Assembly: GCA_021734595.1 (NCBI GenBank)
Contig: JAIPIO010000146.1
Location: 1 to 10,139 of the forward strand
Direction: 5' to 3'
Length of the DNA: 10,139 nucleotides
DNA from: Kiritimatiellales bacterium
GTDB taxonomy: Bacteria > Verrucomicrobiota > Kiritimatiellia > Kiritimatiellales > Pontiellaceae
In this document: piece after piece, positions 6,944-10,139 of the stretch
Position numbering within the stretch: the stretch's first letter is position 1
Layout of the letters: every line of letters starts with the position of its first letter
The notes under the pieces: model-generated
What the model was told of the DNA's origin: nothing
The model's database searches: none
The model's input: only the letters and a program-made list of their open reading frames with translations
Translations under genes and position numbers: made by a program

Positions 6944-8110
6944 CTACGGTTTCCGTGAGGCGGTAATGGGGGGCTTCCCCGCGTGTCTCGTGTGTCCCCC
7001 CTCCAGCATCACCAAGTGCGCTGGAAGTTCAATGTGGGCACACGGAGGTTGTTTCCCGGAAAGGACGGTCTTCAACATGTTAACCAATGCATTGGCATGG
7101 GCTGCAAAGTCAACTTCAAATCGGCTCACGGGAAAGAGCAAACGATGCGTGATACCGGCGCTCATGTGAGTGACGACATGCAGTTCAGAGGGCACGTCAA
7201 CATTCATTTCCGTCAAGGCGACCGCGGCATTGTGTAAGAGTCCTTCGTCCGTAACGATTAGTACATCGGGATGTTCGTGCGGACGAGCAATCCACAGATC
7301 TCTTGTTTCCTCCCACCCGGCACCCGCGACACCCGCGTAATCCGTCACGCCGAACCACTCCCGACGTTTTTCAAGTCCGAGTTCGGTTAGCACTTCGTCA
7401 AAATGTGCGAGCGCCACGGTTCCGTTAGGGGTTATGTGTCGGCTCTCTCCTTCCGGGATCTCTGCTTTACACCGGTCTGCCGGGGTGAGGATGGCGAAGC
7501 GCCGTCGCCCTTGTGAATAAAGATGTCGGACAGCACGTCGAATGGCATCCCCACTGGTTGAAAAAACGCCGTACTGGACATCGCTGTTCAATCCGAATAC
7601 CGGGATGTTTGCAGTGTTCAGCTTGCCTAGCCAGGGACCTTTTGGAATGACGCCGGCAAGAATTACCGCTCGCAACGCGGACTTTTCTACAGCATTGAAA
7701 AAATCCACGGAGAGCTCATCATGCGAACAATACTTACCGGGGTCGCTGTGGCCAATGAACAACTCCTGAGGAATGCTTGCATCGTGAAGCAAATTCCGCA
7801 GGGTTGCCACCATCTGTCGCAAAAAACCCGACGCGGATCGATGCAGAATATCGATGCCCGTGACCAGTGCCACCGGTGACTCGGCACGCCAATCGCGCAA
7901 GTACGTACCGCTGCGGGGGCGTCTTTCCACCAATCCTTCGACTGACAGAAATTGCATTGCCTTGGCAATCGTTATGTTGCTCACGCCAAACTGACGGCTT
8001 AAAACACGGTCCCCCGGCAGGGACTCCCCTGGACGGTAATTACGCACCATCCACTCGCGCAATGCGTGCTTAACTTCTTCAACCCGCAATCCATCCGTTG
8101 CCTTTGCCAT
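6944..8110 (-). CDS. GntR-type HTH regulator with LacI-like sugar-sensor domain
   Basis: The product is 388 residues; AGGA lies 8 bases before the ATG at 8110. Residues 10-72 are a GntR winged helix (RPGESLPGDRVLSRQFGVSNITIAKAM, then VEGLVERRPRSGTYL). Residues 78-372 resemble the periplasmic-binding-protein fold used by LacI and AraR (PVALVTGIDIL, LRAVILAGVIP, IPVFGLNSDVQYGVFSTSGDAI, GRRRFAILTP, PDVLIVTDEGLLHNAAVAL, ALVNMLKTVLSG). AraR of Bacillus has the same layout and responds to a sugar. The usual role is repression released by a sugar ligand. The gene heads the minus-strand cluster, so it probably controls these genes. Its own promoter is bracketed by two matching palindromes, which implies autoregulation. 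The inducer is unknown. Confidence 0.93.
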   Translation of the reverse strand: MAKATDGLRVEEVKHALREWMVRNYRPGESLPGDRVLSRQFGVSNITIAKAMQFLSVEGLVERRPRSGTYLRDWRAESPVALVTGIDILHRSASGFLRQMVATLRNLLHDASIPQELFIGHSDPGKYCSHDELSVDFFNAVEKSALRAVILAGVIPKGPWLGKLNTANIPVFGLNSDVQYGVFSTSGDAIRRAVRHLYSQGRRRFAILTPADRCKAEIPEGESRHITPNGTVALAHFDEVLTELGLEKRREWFGVTDYAGVAGAGWEETRDLWIARPHEHPDVLIVTDEGLLHNAAVALTEMNVDVPSELHVVTHMSAGITHRLLFPVSRFEVDFAAHANALVNMLKTVLSGKQPPCAHIELPAHLVMLEGGHTRHAGKPPITASRKP

Positions 8111-8133
8111 GGATAAAATCCTGTATTATCAGG

Positions 8134-8148
8134 TGACTTAGTCAGTGG
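8134..8148. promoter_or_regulatory. Operator O1 candidate overlapping the regulator's transcription start
   Basis: TGACT-T-AGTCA at 8134-8144 is a perfect 11-bp odd palindrome. The stretch 8134-8148 matches the minus strand of 8206-8220 at 13 of 15 positions. The expected start of the regulator transcript (about 8145) falls inside it, a position typical of repression. It is probably bound by the GntR/LacI-type protein itself. Confidence 0.6.
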
Positions 8149-8151
8149 GTT

Positions 8152-8181
8152 ATAATAAACCAGTTAAAAGAGTAATGTCAA
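8152..8181 (-). promoter_or_regulatory. Sigma-70-type promoter of the GntR/LacI-type regulator
   Basis: On the minus strand a perfect TTGACA (8176-8181) is followed after 18 bases by TATTAT (8152-8157, five of six matches). Transcription should start near 8145, leaving a leader of about 35 bases. A partial dyad (GGTT/AACC, 8149-8162) surrounds the -10. On the plus strand the same place reads TATAAT (8151-8156), but with no suitable -35. Confidence 0.7.
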
Positions 8182-8204
8182 GGGAGTGATTATGAAAATA
8201 CATA

Positions 8205-8225
8205 TCAACTGACTAAGCCAGTTGA
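8205..8225. promoter_or_regulatory. Operator O2 candidate, 21-bp palindrome
   Basis: The arms TCAACTGACT (8205-8214) and AGCCAGTTGA (8216-8225) pair at nine of ten positions around a central A. The centre (8215) is 76 bp, a little over seven helical turns, from the centre of the related site at 8139. The promoter lies between the two, as expected for a regulator that loops DNA. Confidence 0.65.
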
Positions 8226-8282
8226 CGCAGTGTGCACTAAGAGGAGGATTGGACGCTCATGACCTCGTTGGCGGGAGAATAA

Positions 8283-8428
8283 TCGGGGTCGGATCGGAAT
8301 CGGGACCGAAAGGAGTCGGATGGGATTCGGACACGAGAAGCTGGATGTGTACCGTGCGGCTACGCAGTTCACGAGGGCCGGGCGCAGTATCCCGTGGGAG
8401 TCGATACCGATTCCGACCCCGACCCCGA
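8283..8428. repeat. GC-rich inverted repeat enclosing a gene relic
   Basis: The left arm at 8283-8303 has two blocks, TCGGGGTCGG and TCGGAATCGG, joined by A. The right arm at 8407-8428 is the reverse complement of the same two blocks joined by GG. The arms are 103 bp apart and enclose the start of a four-helix-bundle-type gene. This is too regular for plain GC bias and suggests the ends of a small repeated element, or tandem GATTCCGACCCC-type units on both sides of a gene. Confidence 0.7.
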
Positions 8429-8493
8429 CTTGTCCCGCCTCAGGCACATGTTTTGATGCTGGATGGTCGAGCGCAAGAGATCAAGACGTCTGA
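8320..8493 (+). pseudogene. Relic of a four-helix-bundle (S23/IVP-like) protein gene
   Basis: A strong ribosome site (AAAGGAG, 4 bases from the ATG) precedes a 57-codon frame that begins MGFGHEKLDVYRAATQF. HEKLDVYRAA is the typical opening of four-helix-bundle proteins related to the S23 family encoded in 23S rRNA intervening sequences; intact members are roughly 110-140 residues. After about residue 17 the helical sequence is lost and the frame enters the right repeat arm as a low-complexity run (IPIPTPTPT), then ends at 8493. The middle and C-terminal helices appear deleted. I recall this type of protein often carrying simple-repeat tails, but could not check. It is probably not functional. 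Confidence 0.6.
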
Positions 8494-8501
8494 ACGTTCA
8501 G
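8490..8501. promoter_or_regulatory. 12-bp perfect palindrome upstream of the transporter gene
   Basis: CTGAACGTTCAG lies about 150 bases before the transporter start and about 28 bases ahead of its possible -35. It could be an operator for an unknown regulator. A 12-bp palindrome is expected a few times by chance in 10 kb, so the call is weak. Confidence 0.25.
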
Positions 8502-8528
8502 GCTCGTTCACGGATCTTGGAAATTGTA

Positions 8529-8556
8529 TTGCACACACCAATCCGTGTGTTATCTT
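8529..8556 (+). promoter_or_regulatory. Possible promoter with internal dyad for the transporter gene
   Basis: TTGCAC (8529-8534) and TATCTT (8551-8556) are 16 bases apart, each matching consensus at about four of six positions. Between and overlapping them is a perfect dyad, ACACAC (8533-8538) and GTGTGT (8545-8550) around CAATCC, a good position for a repressor. The transcript would have a leader of about 85 bases. The promoter call is tentative. Confidence 0.3.
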
Positions 8557-8646
8557 CCTGTGCTGGTGTCTGGGGCGGTCCTCTGTCGTTTCGTATCCCT
8601 ACGTCATTCGTAAGCAACCTCCGAGAAAATATCATAAGGCAATCCA

Positions 8647-9858
8647 ATGCCTCTGCAATACTTGAGCGAAAGCTGGCAACTGGTTCGTACGTTCCGATCG
8701 CGCATCGGGAAAACGGGAGTGATTTTCCCTGCCGCATTCATAACCGCGGTGGGACTGAGTACGATGGTTGTCGGCATTGTGTTTTACGCCAGTGAAGCGT
8801 TGGGGGCTTCAGCGGGGCAGGTCGGCGCTTTAGCGGCCACATTTTCCATATGTTATATCGCCGGATGTCTCTTTCTACGGCCTGTTTCCAGTTGGATTTT
8901 ACCCCGGTACAGTGTGTTGCTGGCGACCAGTGTGATGGCTCTCTGCATGGTATTTGTGCTGGTTTCCGCTTCTCTTCCATGGGTGTTTCTTTGGTACGGC
9001 GCGATTGGGCTCGCCGCCTGTTTCTTCTGGCCGCCGCTAATGGGGTGGCTTTCCACAAACATAGAAGGCGACGAACTCAGCCGCGCGCTCGGTCGTTTCA
9101 ACCTGAGCTGGAGCGGCGGAGTGATTCTTGGTCCCCTTCTCGCCGGGTGGCTGAGTCAGATGAATCCTGCCTGGCCGCTGGTGTTCGCGTTGGTTCAATT
9201 CACGTTCACGGCGGCACTGATTCTGGGGGCTATTTTTACACTGCATAACATTGGGGCTGAAGACGATAACCACGTGGAGGAACGTGGAAAACAGGTAGTT
9301 GAAGACCAAAGTACGCCCCTGCGTTTTCCCGCCTGGCTGGGTATTTTTACGGCGTTTGTTGTGCAGGGGACCCTTGTGTCGGTGTTTCCATTGATGGCGC
9401 AGGCCGAGCTGGGCTTCAGCAAGCCGGCGGTGGGCGGTCTTCTGCTGATTCGCGCCTTGACCATGACCTGCTGTCTGGGGTTGCTGGGGCGGACCTCATT
9501 CTGGCGTTTTCGCGGAGATGTCATGATTGGGGTGAGTCTGCTGCTCGCCGGTATAGCCTTTCTGTTTGTCATTGCCGAATCGATGATCTGCGTAGCTCTA
9601 CTTCTGGTTGCCACCGGGATTCTTTCGGCGGCAGCCTATAACAACAGCCTTTTTCACGGCTTGTCCGGCAGTTCGCAGAGGACATCCCGCATGGCGATGC
9701 ACGAAGCAACATTGTCGGTGGGGATTGGGCTGGGAGCGGCGGGCAGCGGTTATGCATACCAGCATTTGGGAATGGTTGGGGCGTTCGGATTGTGCGCGAT
9801 ACTGCTCAGTGCGGGCGCGGCAGTGCAGGCGGGTATGCTGGCGAAAATGGATGGATAA
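8647..9858 (+). CDS. Major facilitator superfamily transporter, 12 predicted membrane helices
   Basis: The product is 403 residues; AAGG lies 7 bases before the ATG. Twelve hydrophobic segments can be counted, six on each side of a charged central loop at about residues 198-221 (AEDDNHVEERGKQVVEDQ), the usual 6+6 layout. Segments include TGVIFPAAFITAVGLSTMVV, WYGAIGLAACFFWPP, VILGPLLAGWL, LLVATGILSAAAYNN and SVGIGLGAAGSGYAYQHLG. The helix 5 region SWSGGVILGPLLAGWL looks like the family's conserved antiporter-type motif. Overall it resembles uncharacterised MFS proteins of the sugar/drug porter kind. The substrate cannot be read; uptake of oligosaccharide from the neighbouring locus is possible but unsupported. 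It is transcribed away from the regulator and converges with an AraC-type gene. Confidence 0.9.
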   Translation: MPLQYLSESWQLVRTFRSRIGKTGVIFPAAFITAVGLSTMVVGIVFYASEALGASAGQVGALAATFSICYIAGCLFLRPVSSWILPRYSVLLATSVMALCMVFVLVSASLPWVFLWYGAIGLAACFFWPPLMGWLSTNIEGDELSRALGRFNLSWSGGVILGPLLAGWLSQMNPAWPLVFALVQFTFTAALILGAIFTLHNIGAEDDNHVEERGKQVVEDQSTPLRFPAWLGIFTAFVVQGTLVSVFPLMAQAELGFSKPAVGGLLLIRALTMTCCLGLLGRTSFWRFRGDVMIGVSLLLAGIAFLFVIAESMICVALLLVATGILSAAAYNNSLFHGLSGSSQRTSRMAMHEATLSVGIGLGAAGSGYAYQHLGMVGAFGLCAILLSAGAAVQAGMLAKMDG

Positions 9859-9901
9859 CGCGGGAAAGTGCGCGGGCGTCTCTGCATTTGTCCATAATAA
9901 G

Positions 9902-9915
9902 AGCCTCAAGAGGCT
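9902..9915. terminator. Small hairpin between convergent genes, possible terminator
   Basis: AGCCTC, AA, GAGGCT is a perfect dyad lying 43 bases after the transporter stop and 26 bases after the AraC-type stop. The stem is short (realistically 5 pairs and a 4-base loop). The minus-strand side is followed by CTTATTATGG, moderately T-rich; the plus side has only TTT. It may serve the AraC-type gene better than the transporter. Confidence 0.4.
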
Positions 9916-9941
9916 TTGGATTGGGGCGACCGGCTTCTGCC

Positions 9942-10139
9942 CTACACCAATTTCGGATCGTACTCCCGACGCCAGCGCCCCGGCGGCTTCCCAAAGGCTT
10001 TGCAGAAATCGCGGCTGAAATGGAATTGATTGCAGAATCCCGTGTCTGCGGCCACTTCTTTAAGGGAAAGATCCGTGCCGACCAGCAGGCGGCAAGCTTC
10101 CGCAAGGCGTAATTGCTTCAAGTACTCCATGGGCGGCCG
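9942..10139 (-). CDS. AraC-family transcriptional regulator, C-terminal part (5' end beyond window)
   Basis: The frame enters from the right edge (RPP before MEYLKQLRL) and stops at 9942, giving the last 65 residues. PMEYLKQLRLAEACRLL is the linker helix between the two helix-turn-helix units of AraC proteins. LSLKEVAADTGFCNQFHFSRDF, then CKAFGKPPGRWRRE, is the second unit with its GFxxxxxFSRxFKxxxGxxPxxWR signature, well conserved. The Met at 10130 is internal to the domain and not a true start. The effector domain lies outside the window, so its signal is unknown. It converges on the transporter gene; control of the transporter is possible but cannot be inferred from orientation alone. Confidence 0.95.
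   Translation of the reverse strand, partial: RPPMEYLKQLRLAEACRLLVGTDLSLKEVAADTGFCNQFHFSRDFCKAFGKPPGRWRREYDPKLV

Noticed and set aside
8192..8212. Short plus-strand frame MKIHIN after a GGGAG, with TATAAT at 8151-8156
   Set aside because: Six codons ending inside operator O2, with no -35 for the -10; most likely chance.
8260..8283. Seven-codon frame (MTSLAGE) after GGAGG
   Set aside because: Spacing of 11 bases is long and nothing supports expression.
8222..8665. Plus-strand open frame of 147 codons in the intergenic region
   Set aside because: It crosses the repeat arms, the gene relic and the promoter region, has a TTG start inside an operator, and shows no protein-like character.

Overview
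The window looks like part of a genome from the Verrucomicrobiota, Kiritimatiellota, Lentisphaerota or Planctomycetota (PVC) group. The evidence is a pseudopilin-like protein with an FTLIELL head and an H-X9-DG tail motif, a PEP-CTERM sorting signal (VPEP, hydrophobic stretch, RRRR), a GntR-type helix-turn-helix fused to a LacI-like sensor, and secreted carbohydrate-active-looking proteins in an accessory cluster. This placement comes from protein family content only. Kiritimatiellota is a guess within that group.

Positions 1-8110 are minus strand and are best read from right to left. A GntR/LacI-type regulator (6944-8110) is followed by a secreted PEP-CTERM beta-sandwich protein (5982-6797), an H-X9-DG prepilin-like protein (5296-5955), a secreted pectate-lyase-3-type beta-helix protein (3838-5244), a large secreted GH42-like glycoside hydrolase candidate (1108-3603), and a cytoplasmic predicted alpha/alpha-barrel protein (1-1101) that runs off the left edge. 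The last two genes are 6 bases apart and look translationally coupled. The prepilin gene sits 26 bases after the PEP-CTERM gene and 51 bases before the beta-helix gene. I infer a regulated locus for breaking down a complex, possibly acidic, polysaccharide; the substrate cannot be read from the sequence.

The regulator gene has a clear promoter (TTGACA, 18 bases, TATTAT). Two related palindromes flank this promoter with centres 76 bp apart. One overlaps the expected transcription start. This suggests autoregulation, perhaps by DNA looping.

Positions 8111-8646 are intergenic but not empty. Besides the operators, they hold a GC-rich inverted repeat of about 22 bp per arm. It encloses the start (with a strong ribosome binding site) of a four-helix-bundle/S23-type gene that loses family similarity after about 17 codons: the relic of an element or deleted gene. 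Further right are two small dyads and a possible promoter for the next gene.

The right end holds a plus-strand 12-helix major facilitator transporter (8647-9858) and, convergent to it, the C-terminal helix-turn-helix part of an AraC-family regulator (9942-10139, its start beyond the right edge). A small dyad between them may be a weak terminator. No tRNA, rRNA, CRISPR array or intact insertion sequence was seen.
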